Counted from the stretch's first letter, positions 15,862-25,949 are shown. The stretch is DNA of 64,000 nt from Gemella sp. zg-570 (GCF_018866345.1 NZ_CP076443.1:1201501-1265500), one strand, 5' to 3'. Notes: a model not told the origin generated them from the sequence alone. Numbers and translations: made by a program.

Positions 15862-18855
15862 TTATTGTCTAGCTACTTCTTTTTTTATAGCATCATAAGT
15901 TGCATTAAAGACTAAATCTATTAACCAAGTATTAAATGATTGATTTAAATAATTCTTCTTTCCCTCGTGAAATGCTTTATAAATTTCTACATTTGAAGTT
16001 ACTCTTCCTGAAATAATTTCATTTATTATTTTAGAAAGTTCATCTTTAGCATTTTGTTCATCAGAACCCCTAATAGCATTCCTATATTTTTCATATTCTT
16101 TTACTTCTTCTTGAATTTCTTTAATATCATCAATAACCCTATCAGTATTTGTAAATTCGACTGATCCCCAAACTTTATGAAATTCATCTAATATATTAGA
16201 CAACTTATCCAAGTCTGGAACAGGAATACCTACAGCCGTTTGTACGGGAAGTGGTTTTAATTCTGAATCGGCATTAGTTAAATAAATGCTTGTATTTTCT
16301 TTAACCTGTAACCTATAACTATCCAAATCTATATTTGAATATAATTCGTAAGAAAAGTCTTCAGTTTTAACTTTGGGCAATTTTGCTAGAAGATTTGTTA
16401 AAAATATTCCTAATTTTTCCCAATAGGTCTTACTATCTTCCATCAAGACTGATAAAAAATTATATGTTCTTACGAAGCTTTTAGCACTACTCTTAAATTC
16501 AATTCTGTCATCTAAGTCTAGTTCTTTAAATTTTTCTACACAAGTATCAATAATTTTATCAATTTTACTTCTATAATCTTCTTTTAAGAATATTTCAATA
16601 AACTCATTTACACTTTCTTCATTATATATTTCAAATTCATCTAGCCTATCTGTTAAATCATTAAGTTTATTAATATCAGTTTCCCCGGATAATATTGTCC
16701 CTTTGTAATAAGTATCAAAAGCTTTAGCTATATCTTCTGACTTGTTGGCAAAATCAAGTACAAAAACTTCTGATTTCCCAGGATAAAATCTATTTAGTCT
16801 AGACAAGGTTTGTACGGCTTTTACATCGGTAAGTATCTTATCCACGTACATAGTTTGTAATAGGGGTTCATCATAACCAGTTTGAAACTTATTTGCAACT
16901 ACTAAAATTCTGTAAGGATCAAGCTTAAATTTTGACTCTATCTCGTTACTTGCAAAACCGTTAATTCCACTTTCTGTTAAAATTTTTCCTCCGTATTCTT
17001 TTTCTCCAGAAAATGCAATAACAGCCTTATAAGGACTTTTTCTTTTTTTCATTTCTGAGTCAATTGCATAATAGTATTCTATTGCTCTTTTAATATCCTT
17101 AGCTACAAGCATAGCTCTTGCTAGCCCGCCCATTTTTTTACAAACTACATTGTGAAAATGATCAACAATAACTGTTGCTTTTTTACTTATAGCATATTCA
17201 TTAGATTCCACAAATGTTCTCAATAATTTTTGTGATTTCTTTTTATCAAATTCTGGGTCGTCTTCAGATGTTTTTATTATCTTATAATAACTACTATAGG
17301 TCGTATAATTCTTCAACACATCTAAAATATAGCCTTCTTCAATAGCCTGTTTCATTGTATATGTATAATGAGCTGTAAAACTTCTTGTGCCATCTTCATT
17401 TAATATAGGATTACCTAAGTAATCTGTCATAGGTTTTCCAAATAATTCTAAAGTCTTATTTTTTGGCGTTGCTGTAAATGCATAATAGCTTGCATTGCTA
17501 GCCATTTTTTTACCTTCAATCAAGGCTATAATTTTATCTTCAATATCTTCACTTTCTTCTTCAGTTCCAGATAAAACAATATTCATTTTTGATGCAAGAC
17601 TTCCATTCTGACTTGAATGTGCTTCGTCAATGATAATAGCAAATTTCTTAGTTTTTAAATCACTGCTGATTGTATCGAGTAAAAATTGGAATTTATGCAC
17701 AATTGTAATGATAACAGCTGTACCTTTCTCAAGTAAATTTCTTAATGTTTTAGAATCTTTTGCCCAACCTACCGTACTCGAAACTTCCATAAACTGTTTA
17801 ATTGTATTTCTTATTTGCTTATCCAAATTTACCCTATCTGTAACAACGATAATAGAATCAAAAACTTTTTTATCTTCATCGTTTCTAAGTTCTGTTAATT
17901 GGTGGGCAAGCCAGGCGATAGAGTTAGATTTTCCGCTACCTGCACTGTGTTGAATTAAGTATCTTTTCCCTACTCCGTCTTTCTTGCTATCTTCAAGTAA
18001 GTTCATCACCAAATACAATTGATGGTATCTTGGAAAAATTTGTTTTTGTTTTTTAGTTTTAGTTTTAGAATTAACTTCATCAACAATCTGTACAAATCTT
18101 TCTGTGATAATTGATAAAATATTTTTAGTAAGAATTTCTTTCCATAGGTAATCAGTTTTTAAACCATTTGGATTTACGGGGTTACCTGCTCCACCATCAT
18201 TACCCTTATTAAAGGGTAAAAAGATTGATTTTTTATCATCTAATTTACTACACATCCAAACTTCGCTATCACAAACTGCAAAATGTGCAAAACATTTTTT
18301 AAATCTGAACAAAATTTCTTTACTTGATCTATCATTTTTATACTGTTCTATGGCATTTCTATAGTTTTGGTGGGTATAGCTATTTTTTAATTCAAAGGTC
18401 ATAATAGGCAGACCGTTAATAAACACTGCCATATCCAAGGCTTTTTTAGAAACTTCTTCTGTGTAGGCTAATTGTCTACTTACACTAAAAATATTTTTAA
18501 AATACATTTGCTTAGCATTTTCGTTATAAACGCTTGGAAGTGGCATATATAAATCAAAATGAAGATGCTTATATTTCATACCCTTTCTTAAAAGAAGAGC
18601 TGTCCCTTTATCTAAAATTTGATTAGATAATCTGGCTAAAAAATTTTCTTTTTCGATACTACCATCTTTAATAGCAAGTGCTTCTAATTTTTCCTTTTGA
18701 GTTTCTTTTAAAAATCTAAAAAGTCTAGTTAAATCGAGGGCGTATTTTCTGTCGTAGTCAAAATTACTACCTTCTTCAAAGTCATTAACATTTCTTAAAT
18801 GATTTACTATTAAAGTTTCTAAGCCTTTTTCGCTTAAATCCATAGTTGACTTCAT
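15862..18855 (-). CDS. hsdR: Type I restriction enzyme, endonuclease/translocase subunit
   Basis: Motor and nuclease subunit of a type I R-M complex; it translocates and cuts DNA lacking the HsdS-specified methylation. 997 residues, full length. The N-terminal nuclease region shows the PD-ExK-type core FINGLPIMTFELKNS. Helicase motifs follow: QHSAGSGKSNSIAWL (Walker A), IIIDEAHSSQNG (motif II), YYAFTATPKNKTLELFG (motif III), QTGYDEPLLQTMYVDK and VQTLSRLNRFYPGK (motif VI). No frameshift is seen. It is last in the operon hsdM-hsdS-(111 aa)-hsdR, and ends at a strong hairpin. The second hsdMS unit at 52-55 kb has no hsdR, so this copy would serve both. Confidence 0.95.
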   Translation of the reverse strand: MKSTMDLSEKGLETLIVNHLRNVNDFEEGSNFDYDRKYALDLTRLFRFLKETQKEKLEALAIKDGSIEKENFLARLSNQILDKGTALLLRKGMKYKHLHFDLYMPLPSVYNENAKQMYFKNIFSVSRQLAYTEEVSKKALDMAVFINGLPIMTFELKNSYTHQNYRNAIEQYKNDRSSKEILFRFKKCFAHFAVCDSEVWMCSKLDDKKSIFLPFNKGNDGGAGNPVNPNGLKTDYLWKEILTKNILSIITERFVQIVDEVNSKTKTKKQKQIFPRYHQLYLVMNLLEDSKKDGVGKRYLIQHSAGSGKSNSIAWLAHQLTELRNDEDKKVFDSIIVVTDRVNLDKQIRNTIKQFMEVSSTVGWAKDSKTLRNLLEKGTAVIITIVHKFQFLLDTISSDLKTKKFAIIIDEAHSSQNGSLASKMNIVLSGTEEESEDIEDKIIALIEGKKMASNASYYAFTATPKNKTLELFGKPMTDYLGNPILNEDGTRSFTAHYTYTMKQAIEEGYILDVLKNYTTYSSYYKIIKTSEDDPEFDKKKSQKLLRTFVESNEYAISKKATVIVDHFHNVVCKKMGGLARAMLVAKDIKRAIEYYYAIDSEMKKRKSPYKAVIAFSGEKEYGGKILTESGINGFASNEIESKFKLDPYRILVVANKFQTGYDEPLLQTMYVDKILTDVKAVQTLSRLNRFYPGKSEVFVLDFANKSEDIAKAFDTYYKGTILSGETDINKLNDLTDRLDEFEIYNEESVNEFIEIFLKEDYRSKIDKIIDTCVEKFKELDLDDRIEFKSSAKSFVRTYNFLSVLMEDSKTYWEKLGIFLTNLLAKLPKVKTEDFSYELYSNIDLDSYRLQVKENTSIYLTNADSELKPLPVQTAVGIPVPDLDKLSNILDEFHKVWGSVEFTNTDRVIDDIKEIQEEVKEYEKYRNAIRGSDEQNAKDELSKIINEIISGRVTSNVEIYKAFHEGKKNYLNQSFNTWLIDLVFNATYDAIKKEVARQ

Positions 18856-18877
18856 AAATCATTCTCCTTTCATAAAA

Positions 18878-19213
18878 TTATAAATTTCTTATTCTCTGAG
18901 TTTCTCTATCATCTATTTCAAAACTTCCGTCATTTATTTCATTTAATCTTGATATTAATTTTTCAAATAGAGCAAGCATTTTTTCTTTATCTTTTTTTTC
19001 TTGTTCAAAATCAAACATATCATCTATATCTTTATCTAAATGGTAGTATGATGAAAACAAATCTTGTATTTCTTGATGTAATTTCATTATTTCTTTATCA
19101 TTTTTTATTATATCAATTCCATAATCATATGTTTTTGTTTTTTCATCATAATAGCACCACCAAATAGGGCCTGCCCAAATATCAAGCATTATTCTTACTT
19201 CTTTTTTCTCCAT
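18878..19213 (-). CDS. Small accessory protein between hsdS and hsdR, unknown
   Basis: 111 residues, acidic, no membrane segment. The N-terminus has IMLDIWAGPIWWCYYDEKTK, then a charged helical part. An AAAGGAG site supports the ATG at 19213. It lies 31 bp after hsdS and 22 bp before hsdR in the same direction, so it is in the hsd operon. I do not recognise a family. Possible roles are anti-restriction control, an immunity-type guard or an unrelated passenger; none is shown by the sequence. Confidence 0.6.
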   Translation of the reverse strand: MEKKEVRIMLDIWAGPIWWCYYDEKTKTYDYGIDIIKNDKEIMKLHQEIQDLFSSYYHLDKDIDDMFDFEQEKKDKEKMLALFEKLISRLNEINDGSFEIDDRETQRIRNL

Positions 19214-19244
19214 TATTTTACATCTCCTTTAGGGTATATAGAAA

Positions 19245-20525
19245 TTATCTATTATTCCTATATTTTTCTGGTATTTTTATATCTCTAACATCTATTTTTC
19301 CTGTAACTACATCAGAAATTAAACTTTGTTTTAGTTCTTGTAGATTTTGAATTTGACTTTCTAAATAAGCTAATAAGTTATCAAATTTATTTTCTATATT
19401 TTTAATTTTTATAACTACTTTTTCTTGAGTATGAATATCTGGATAAAAAAATTCAAAATTATAAAAATCTCTTTGATATAGGTGAATTATTGTAGCCACA
19501 CCTAAATTTAAATTATTAAACCATTCTTTGAATATATCACTTTTTAATACATAATAAAGATATTCTTTAGTAACAATAGTGTCTTTAAAAAATTCTATTT
19601 TCATAATTCCTGAATTAAGTGTAGCTTTTTCTTTTAAATTTTTAACAAGTGCCAATTTCCCCACTGTTCCAGCTTTTGTTATCAATAAATCATCATTTTT
19701 TATCTGAATATTTTTATTTTGTTCCCACCTGAAATAAGGAACTCGGACACAAGTTTCATAATTTATTTCTCCATTTTTAAAATCAGTTCCAGTAATAAGT
19801 AATATTCCCTTATCACTGTATTCACCCGAATTTAAGCCTTGCCAACCAATTCTTCCAAATAAATTGCAAAAATATTTTATTTTAATCTTATTTCCATTTT
19901 CTACTTTTATTAATTTATTTATTAGTCTATTTTTTAATTTTTCAATTTTTTTTATCTTCCTCTTCTCCAGCCCCACCAACCTATCAATTTCACCTATCTT
20001 CCAATCAAGAAAGTTAGCTATTTGGCTTTGTTCAGATAGGGGGGGAGTTAAAGTAACATAATTTAATAAAGTTTCATTTGTTAGTGTCCATCTATTATCT
20101 TTAGACACTCCTTTACCTACTGATTGTAAAGCTAATGAAGTGTATTGTGCTTTAAACCAATAATCATAATATTTTTTATTTAATTTAACTTTATTTCTTA
20201 AATTTATATATGCTGGGCTAATAACTCCCTCTATATAAGAAATATTACAATTAGCCCCACTGTATAAATCCATTGGATTTAAAAGTAAATCTCCTTTTTC
20301 AACTTTATTGTAATTTGAATAATCAACAGCTATTTGTCCTTTATTATTTGAAATATCCCTTACCTTTACCTTATCCCTTGCTAATGATAAAATAACTGGA
20401 TTTTCTTTAGTTGATAAATCTTTACTGATATAAAATAATCTTTTAATTTTTTCTGTTCCCCAATGCTCTGGTACTTCTCTTAACCAGGGCAAATTTACTT
20501 GCTTATACTTTTTATATCTTTTCAT
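19245..20525 (-). CDS. hsdS: Type I R-M specificity subunit (active locus)
   Basis: DNA-recognition subunit, 426 residues with two target-recognition domains (TRD1 ~1-170, TRD2 ~215-385) separated by conserved helices (SEQSQIANFLDWKIGEIDRL; LQELKQSLISDVVTGKIDVR). The LPWLREVPEHWG start is typical. Its ATG overlaps the hsdM stop (ATGA). Residues 1-190 are identical to the HsdS at 52214-53506, while TRD2 (RIGWQGLNSGEYSDKGILLI...) is wholly different. So the two encode different bipartite targets with a shared first half. The target sequence cannot be read from the protein. Confidence 0.93.
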   Translation of the reverse strand: MKRYKKYKQVNLPWLREVPEHWGTEKIKRLFYISKDLSTKENPVILSLARDKVKVRDISNNKGQIAVDYSNYNKVEKGDLLLNPMDLYSGANCNISYIEGVISPAYINLRNKVKLNKKYYDYWFKAQYTSLALQSVGKGVSKDNRWTLTNETLLNYVTLTPPLSEQSQIANFLDWKIGEIDRLVGLEKRKIKKIEKLKNRLINKLIKVENGNKIKIKYFCNLFGRIGWQGLNSGEYSDKGILLITGTDFKNGEINYETCVRVPYFRWEQNKNIQIKNDDLLITKAGTVGKLALVKNLKEKATLNSGIMKIEFFKDTIVTKEYLYYVLKSDIFKEWFNNLNLGVATIIHLYQRDFYNFEFFYPDIHTQEKVVIKIKNIENKFDNLLAYLESQIQNLQELKQSLISDVVTGKIDVRDIKIPEKYRNNR

Positions 20526-22573
20526 CTAATCCCCTCCAAGATAGATGAAAGTAATCCCTTAGTATTCTTTTCTATTTCTTCAATATCTTTAATAATTTCA
20601 TCAATATTTCTTAATTCTTTAGGCTTATAAAAATACTTAGTAAAACTTATTTCATAGCCTATTTGTTTTGATTTCATATCAAAAAAGGCATCTTTCTTAT
20701 ATGGCAGTATTTCATTTTCAAGATAGGCTTCAATCCCCCCTTCATAATTAAGGGGAATTATTTCACTATCTTTCAGCTCTTTATTACTTTCTGGATTTCC
20801 CTTACTATCAAGGACTATTTCACCATCTTCACTTACCTGTGTCAATAAATCACGAATAAGCCTTTTAGCCTTTGCTGGCAACTTAAGTTTAGAACTTTTA
20901 ACTTCTTCTTCTACTAATTGCATAAAGTTGTTAAAGCTAGAACTTTCTATTTCTAATACTTTTACTACAATTTCATATAAGGACTTGTCAAAATCTTTTA
21001 AGCTATTTAGGGCTTCATCACTAACAAGCATTTTAAGTCTTAATGGCACAAGTACATCTATGGCAATATGACCAAAGTCCTTATTATCAAAGACAAGGCT
21101 TTTTTCCTTATCAGCCTTATCAAAATCCAGATAAAGTTTAACTATTTCTTTTCTAATATCTCCTGGAATTTCACAATTTTTACTTCCAAGATTTTTTCTT
21201 AAGGCTTCTTTCATATTTCTTGCATCAATTAGCTGGACTTTGCCCTTTCTCCTATCTTCTTTTTTATTGGATAAAATCCAAAGATATGTTCCGATACCCG
21301 TATTGTAGAAAAGATTTTCTGGTAATGCGACTATAGCTTCTAGTAAGTCTTGTTCAAAAATATATCTTCTTAAATTACTTGCCCCCTGTCCTGCCCTTCC
21401 TGTAAATAAGGAAGAACCGTTGTGAACTTCTACAATCCTACTTCCAAGCCTGGTTTCTGTTTTCATCTTACTAATATTATTGGCTAAAAATAACATTTGG
21501 GGGTCTCCTATATCAGGCAGGAATGAAAAACTTGGATTTTCATCATAGTTAATAACAAATCTACTGTCTATTATTTCTTCTTTTTTATTAACTCCGTATG
21601 TTTTTAAGTCTGACCTCCAGGCAGTCCCAAAGGGGGGATTAGATAGCATAAAGTCAAAAGTTTCTCCTGCAAACCTATCTTGTGATATTGTAGAACCGAA
21701 TCGGATATTATCAGCCTGTATACCCTCACCCTTTACCAGCATATCCGCCTTGGCAATGGCATAGGTTTCATCAGAGTTTTCCTGACCGAATAAGTTTATA
21801 TTAACATTTTTGTCTATCTTCCTAGCAAGTTCTAATATTCTTTGTTCTCCCACTGTCAGCATACCACCAGTACCTGCTGCCCCGTCGTATATTCTATAGG
21901 ATGTTGAGTCGATTTTATCTTGAATAGGGATAAAGGCTAAGTCGGCAATAAGTTCTACTATATCTCTTGGTGTAAAGTGTCTTCCAGCATCTGTTACATT
22001 GGTTTCTTCATTGAACATTCTTATTACTTCTTCAAATAGGGTTCCCATGGAATGATTGTCTAGGGCTTCAATTTTTACTGTGCCGTCTTCATTTAAAACG
22101 GGTTTGTTGTTAAAGTTGTATTTTGGATCTACAAATTTTTCTATGAGCATGCCCAGCCTATCTTGCTGAGATAATCTTTCAATTTCATTTCTTATATGAA
22201 ATTTATCAATGATTACTTGAACATTTGATGAAAAGCCATCTAAGTAGGCTATAAAGTCGTCTTTTAGTGTTTTGCTTCTGCTAACTCCTTTTAGGTCTTT
22301 TAGGGTGAAGTCTGCCTTATTTACAAAGTTTTGCCCTGCAACTTGAAATAGGGCTGCATCCATATTGTCTTTTACGCCTAAGTTAATTAGTTCTTTTTTC
22401 TTTTTTATTACTTCTTCGTGTTTTTCTTCTAAGACTGCGTCTAGTCTTCTTATTACAAACATAGGTAGTATTATCTTTCGGTAATCTCCTAGGTCGTATA
22501 CATCTACTAAACAGTCATTTGCTATCCCCCAAATAAATGATTTTAGGGCGTTATATGTTACGTTACTTAACAT
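20522..22573 (-). CDS. hsdM: Type I R-M N6-adenine methyltransferase subunit
   Basis: Methylase subunit, forming M2S1 with HsdS. 683 residues, intact. It has an N-terminal HsdM helical domain, SAM motif I region YDGAAGTGGMLTVGEQRILE, and the adenine-methylase motif IV FDFMLSNPPFGTAW; a long C-terminal extension follows. An AGAGGAAAAC site precedes the ATG. The gene, about 40 bp upstream of it and half of hsdS are repeated almost base for base at 52.9-55.6 kb, where the hsdM copy carries a one-base deletion. This copy is therefore the functional one. Confidence 0.95.
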   Translation of the reverse strand: MLSNVTYNALKSFIWGIANDCLVDVYDLGDYRKIILPMFVIRRLDAVLEEKHEEVIKKKKELINLGVKDNMDAALFQVAGQNFVNKADFTLKDLKGVSRSKTLKDDFIAYLDGFSSNVQVIIDKFHIRNEIERLSQQDRLGMLIEKFVDPKYNFNNKPVLNEDGTVKIEALDNHSMGTLFEEVIRMFNEETNVTDAGRHFTPRDIVELIADLAFIPIQDKIDSTSYRIYDGAAGTGGMLTVGEQRILELARKIDKNVNINLFGQENSDETYAIAKADMLVKGEGIQADNIRFGSTISQDRFAGETFDFMLSNPPFGTAWRSDLKTYGVNKKEEIIDSRFVINYDENPSFSFLPDIGDPQMLFLANNISKMKTETRLGSRIVEVHNGSSLFTGRAGQGASNLRRYIFEQDLLEAIVALPENLFYNTGIGTYLWILSNKKEDRRKGKVQLIDARNMKEALRKNLGSKNCEIPGDIRKEIVKLYLDFDKADKEKSLVFDNKDFGHIAIDVLVPLRLKMLVSDEALNSLKDFDKSLYEIVVKVLEIESSSFNNFMQLVEEEVKSSKLKLPAKAKRLIRDLLTQVSEDGEIVLDSKGNPESNKELKDSEIIPLNYEGGIEAYLENEILPYKKDAFFDMKSKQIGYEISFTKYFYKPKELRNIDEIIKDIEEIEKNTKGLLSSILEGIR

Positions 22574-22712
22574 GTGTTTTCCTCTGCTTTCTTTATGTTT
22601 TTAAATTTTTTAATCTATAAATCATGGTTTGATTACTGACAGAATTTTTTGTTACTTTTTTATTCCTAAGTCTTTTAATGAAATTGTGATTTTTAATATT
22701 CTTTATATCGCA

Positions 22713-23093
22713 TTATTTATTTTTCTTTTCTTCAATTTCATCAAGTAATTTAATTATCCTTTCCCAGTCTTCTTTACCTGCACCAATATCTCTTGCCTTC
22801 CTAAGTGCCACTCTTACAATATCATTTTCCATAATATAATCAGGTAAGTCTGGAGATACGGTATTATCTTTTGCATGTGCTGCCATATCAAAAAGATAAT
22901 TTTTTTCATCTTGATTTAATTCTAAAGCATTAGAAATTTTTTCAATTTTTTCTCTGTCGGGTGGATATCTCCTTGATTTTTCAATATCACTCATATAAGC
23001 TGGTGCGATATCTAATATTTCAGCTAGTCTCCTTAAATTAATCTTCTTTTCCTCTCGTCTTTGTCTAACGAATTTTCCAAATCTTTCGTCCAT
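22713..23093 (-). CDS. XRE-family transcriptional regulator
   Basis: 126 residues. N-terminal helix-turn-helix (FGKFVRQRREEKKINLRRLA, PAYMSDIEKSRRYPP) and a C-terminal helical part with DLPDYIMENDIVRVALRKAR. A strong AAGGAGG site precedes the ATG. It lies 139 bp upstream of hsdM in the same direction. Its own promoter is near-consensus and overlaps a perfect inverted repeat, typical of autorepression. It may control the R-M operon like a C protein, or regulate another part of the island. Confidence 0.85.
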   Translation of the reverse strand: MDERFGKFVRQRREEKKINLRRLAEILDIAPAYMSDIEKSRRYPPDREKIEKISNALELNQDEKNYLFDMAAHAKDNTVSPDLPDYIMENDIVRVALRKARDIGAGKEDWERIIKLLDEIEEKKNK

Positions 23094-23128
23094 GTTTTCC
23101 TCCTTATAATAAATAAAAATTAAATGCT

Positions 23129-23175
23129 TGTTAGCTTTTACCTAACATTATACTAAAATTATTTTCCTTTGTCAA
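23129..23175 (-). promoter_or_regulatory. Consensus promoter and palindromic operator of the XRE gene
   Basis: Minus strand: TTGACA (23175-23170), 17-bp spacer, TATAAT (23152-23147), immediately followed by TGTTAG-GTAAAAG-CTAACA (23147-23129), a perfect 6-bp inverted repeat over the likely start of transcription. This is the best promoter in the window and a plausible self-repression site. Confidence 0.75.
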
Positions 23176-23300
23176 CTTTAATTAAAAAAGAGTTTTATTC
23201 TACTTCTTTTTACTTAACTAGCTTGCCTTAAAAGTAAAATTGTTTTAGAAGATGTTTGTATATTATTCTTTGCTTTCCAAAATTCATAAGCTTTTTAAAA

Positions 23301-23393
23301 TAAAAATAACCTAGCCTTAGTAACTAGGTTATTAATAATTTTAAATTTTAAAATGAAGTAACTAAAAATATTTATGCTCTACTCCCACTCTAT
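23301..23393. repeat. guaA 3' end and terminator (right island border)
   Basis: Intact partner of the degenerate copy at 13553-13645. It contains the guaA stop codon and the terminator AATAACCTAG...CTAGGTTATT. The guaA 3' end is a known integration site for genomic islands in many bacteria, which supports reading the interval 13.65-23.38 kb as an insert. Confidence 0.7.
23303..23333 (-). terminator. guaA: guaA terminator
   Basis: AATAACCTAG-TTACTAAGG-CTAGGTTATT then TTTATTTT on the minus strand, about 45 bp after the stop. Confidence 0.8.
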
Positions 23394-24914
23394 CGTGCTT
23401 GGTGGTTTTGATGTTATGTCGTAGACTACACGATTTACGTGGGCTACTTCATTTACGATACGGGCTGAAATTTCTTCTAGAACTTCAAATGGAATATGTG
23501 CCCAGCTAGCTGTCATGCCGTCGATACTTGTTACAGCACGAACTACTACTGTGTAGTCATAGGTACGCACATCTCCCATTACTCCAACTGAACGAATGTT
23601 TGGCAGGGCTGTGAAATATTGCCAAATCTCACTGTCTAAACCTCTTTTTGCGATAACATCACGCAGGATAAAATCACTGTTGCGAACTATTTCTAATTTT
23701 TCTTCGGTTACTTCTCCAAGAATGCGAATACCTAGCCCTGGTCCTGGGAAGGGTTGACGCCATACTATCTCACGTGGTAGACCTAGGACTTCTCCCAAGG
23801 CACGAACTTCATCTTTGAATAGGGTATTTAGGGGTTCGATAAGTTCAAATTTCATATCTTCTGGCAGACCGCCTACGTTGTGATGTGATTTGATAGTTTG
23901 GGCAGTCTTTGTTCCAGATTCTATTACGTCGGTATAAAGTGTTCCTTGGGCAAGCCAAGGTACGTCATCTAATTTTGCACATTCTTCATCAAATACATAG
24001 ACAAATTCATTACCAATAATTTTACGTTTTTTCTCTGGGTCGGCTACGCCTTTTAATTTTGATAAAAATCTTTCGCGTGCATCTATTTTCATTAAATTCA
24101 TTTCAAATTTTTTGCCAAAAGTTTCCATTACACTTTCCGCTTCTCCCTTACGCAACAGACCGTGGTCAACAAACATACATATTAATTGGTCGCCTATTGC
24201 TCTGTGTAATAAGGCTGCAACTACTGAAGAATCTACTCCACCTGACAAGGCACAAAGCACCTTATCTTTTCCAACTTTTTCTCTTATTTTTACAATATTT
24301 TCTTCAATAAAGGCTTGCATTGTCCAGTCAGCTTTACAAGCACAGACATTACGCACAAAGTTTCTTAGCAAGTCGTAACCATATTCTGAATGGCGTACTT
24401 CGGGATGGAATTGGAAACAATAAAAATTACGTTTTTTGTCTTGTGCCGCTGCTATTGGGCAGTTGTGGCTAGATGCTACTATTTCAAAACCGTCTGCAAG
24501 TTTAACCACCTTGTCTGAATGGCTCATAAGAACAGTTTGAGTATTTGGCGTATCTTTAAATAGTACGGCATCCTCTTTTACATTAATTGGGTGAGCTCCG
24601 TATTCACGACTTGTTGCTGATTCGACTTTACCACCAAGTTTGTGCTGCATAAGTTGCATTCCGTAACAAATTCCCAGCACTGGTATTCCTAAATTAAATA
24701 TTTCGTCATCAAGAGTCATAGAATTTTCTTCATATACTGAATTAGGACCGCCGGATAAAATAATTCCCTTGGGATTAAGTTCTCTTATTTTCTCGATTGA
24801 TATTTCCTTGTCATGAAGTTCAGAATAAACTCCAAGTTCACGAACACGGCGAGTAATAAGTTGGTTGTATTGACTACCAAAGTCAAGGACTAAAATAAAT
24901 TCATGCTTATTCAT
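23379..24914 (-). CDS. guaA: GMP synthase (glutamine-hydrolysing)
   Basis: Converts XMP to GMP using glutamine and ATP, the last step of guanine nucleotide synthesis; cytoplasmic. 511 residues, standard. The class I amidotransferase domain has [17 protein letters not shown] (nucleophile Cys) and [13 protein letters not shown] (His-Glu). The ATP-pyrophosphatase domain has [20 protein letters not shown] (PP-loop). The C-terminal dimerisation part ends PPSTIEWE. Full and intact, although its 3' end forms the border of the accessory island. An AGGAGA site precedes the ATG. guaB and xpt, which feed the same pathway, lie 8 kb away on the other strand. Confidence 0.97.
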   Translation of the reverse strand: MNKHEFILVLDFGSQYNQLITRRVRELGVYSELHDKEISIEKIRELNPKGIILSGGPNSVYEENSMTLDDEIFNLGIPVLGICYGMQLMQHKLGGKVESATSREYGAHPINVKEDAVLFKDTPNTQTVLMSHSDKVVKLADGFEIVASSHNCPIAAAQDKKRNFYCFQFHPEVRHSEYGYDLLRNFVRNVCACKADWTMQAFIEENIVKIREKVGKDKVLCALSGGVDSSVVAALLHRAIGDQLICMFVDHGLLRKGEAESVMETFGKKFEMNLMKIDARERFLSKLKGVADPEKKRKIIGNEFVYVFDEECAKLDDVPWLAQGTLYTDVIESGTKTAQTIKSHHNVGGLPEDMKFELIEPLNTLFKDEVRALGEVLGLPREIVWRQPFPGPGLGIRILGEVTEEKLEIVRNSDFILRDVIAKRGLDSEIWQYFTALPNIRSVGVMGDVRTYDYTVVVRAVTSIDGMTASWAHIPFEVLEEISARIVNEVAHVNRVVYDITSKPPSTIEWE

Positions 24915-25424
24915 AAAAATCTCCTATGATATTATATTTATAAAAACTAACTTAATATTAAGAAAAAATAATAAAATTATTAAATTTTAAAATAAATATT
25001 CGTAAGTTAGTCGCTAAAATTAATAAACTACTTAATCATTATAACAATTATACTATAATAAGTAAATTACAAATTATATTTTCTATTAATTTAACTTTTT
25101 AAAAATCTTTATGGCTACTTACCAGCTTTATTTTTGTAATTTATATTTTAATACTTAAACAATTAGTAAATTTATTTTTTCACTAGCTCCATTATTATGG
25201 TTTGGAATTTTATTTTTTATGTAGTCTCATAGTAACTAAATTATTTTTAGTAGTTACAACTTAAAAATTTAATTTTCACCTCAAAGGTGGATAAAATTTT
25301 TATAATTTTCTATCTGTAATAAGCTCAGATTTTATTTTTCCAAGTTAAGTATTATAAATTATATGTTTTTTAAATAGAAAAAGTAAATACAAATTTTTAA
25401 ATATATTTTTTATTTTTTGTTTCC
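24915..25424. other. Intergenic region upstream of guaA
   Basis: About 510 bp, AT-rich. No conserved purine riboswitch core was recognised. A hairpin CCACCTTTGAGGTG followed by a weak T-rich stretch at about 25276-25295 (minus strand) probably ends the small membrane gene at 25425-25610. Confidence 0.45.
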
Positions 25425-25610
25425 TTACTTTTTATATTTTTCTTTTTTGTATGAAAGTATTAAATATATACTAGTCCATAAAGAACCAAAGTAAGTTATA
25501 TAATTATAATTAGGAATTTTTATTTTAAGTATAAATAAAAATAGAATTAATAGAAGAATTATAATAATAGTAGCTATTTTATATATTTTAAGTAATTTAT
25601 CTAAGTTCAT
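25425..25610 (-). CDS. Small two-helix membrane protein, unknown
   Basis: 61 residues, not recognised. Two hydrophobic helices (residues ~10-29 and ~36-52), a short polar loop IPNYNYITYF, and a basic tail KKEKYKK. A strong AAGGAGGAG site before the ATG makes it a credible gene. Topology and size are like the small peptides of the 8-10 kb bacteriocin-like locus, but no sequence motif is clearly shared. It stands alone, not in an operon. Confidence 0.55.
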   Translation of the reverse strand: MNLDKLLKIYKIATIIIILLLILFLFILKIKIPNYNYITYFGSLWTSIYLILSYKKEKYKK

Positions 25611-25918
25611 GATTGCTCCTCCTTTTTAAATTTATAAATTTTATTTTATAATATTTCAATTTTATTTTAATATAAAAAATTAAAAAAACAAAAATCATAT
25701 TTCTTTATAATTTTTTTTATATCAATATTGGTAACCTTTTTAAAAGTAGGAAAATTTTTCTACTTTAATTTTTTTAGTCGGTGTAGTAAAATTTTATTTT
25801 TACTGATTATTATAATTAATTTTATTTTAAAAACTATATTATTAAAAAATAATAAAATAATTTACTTAATAACTTATAAATTTAAAATAATAAACTAATT
25901 CTACTTACTAGGAAAATA
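25611..25918. other. AT-rich intergenic stretch
   Basis: No gene seen. A hairpin AAAGTAG-GAAAATTTTT-CTACTTT with following T-run at about 25735-25768 looks like a terminator, but no gene upstream of it could be found on the plus strand. Confidence 0.35.
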
Positions 25919-25949
25919 AAAAAGACAAGCCAAAGAGCTTGTCTTTTGT
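25919..25949 (-). terminator. panE terminator
   Basis: AAAAGACAAG-CTCTTTGG-CTTGTCTTTT with T-run on the minus strand, about 65 bp after the panE stop. Confidence 0.75.

Noticed and set aside
13646-23378. Prophage or ICE interpretation of the island
   Set aside because: No integrase, relaxase, structural or replication genes are present; only DUF4417 hints at a phage past. Island is the safer word.
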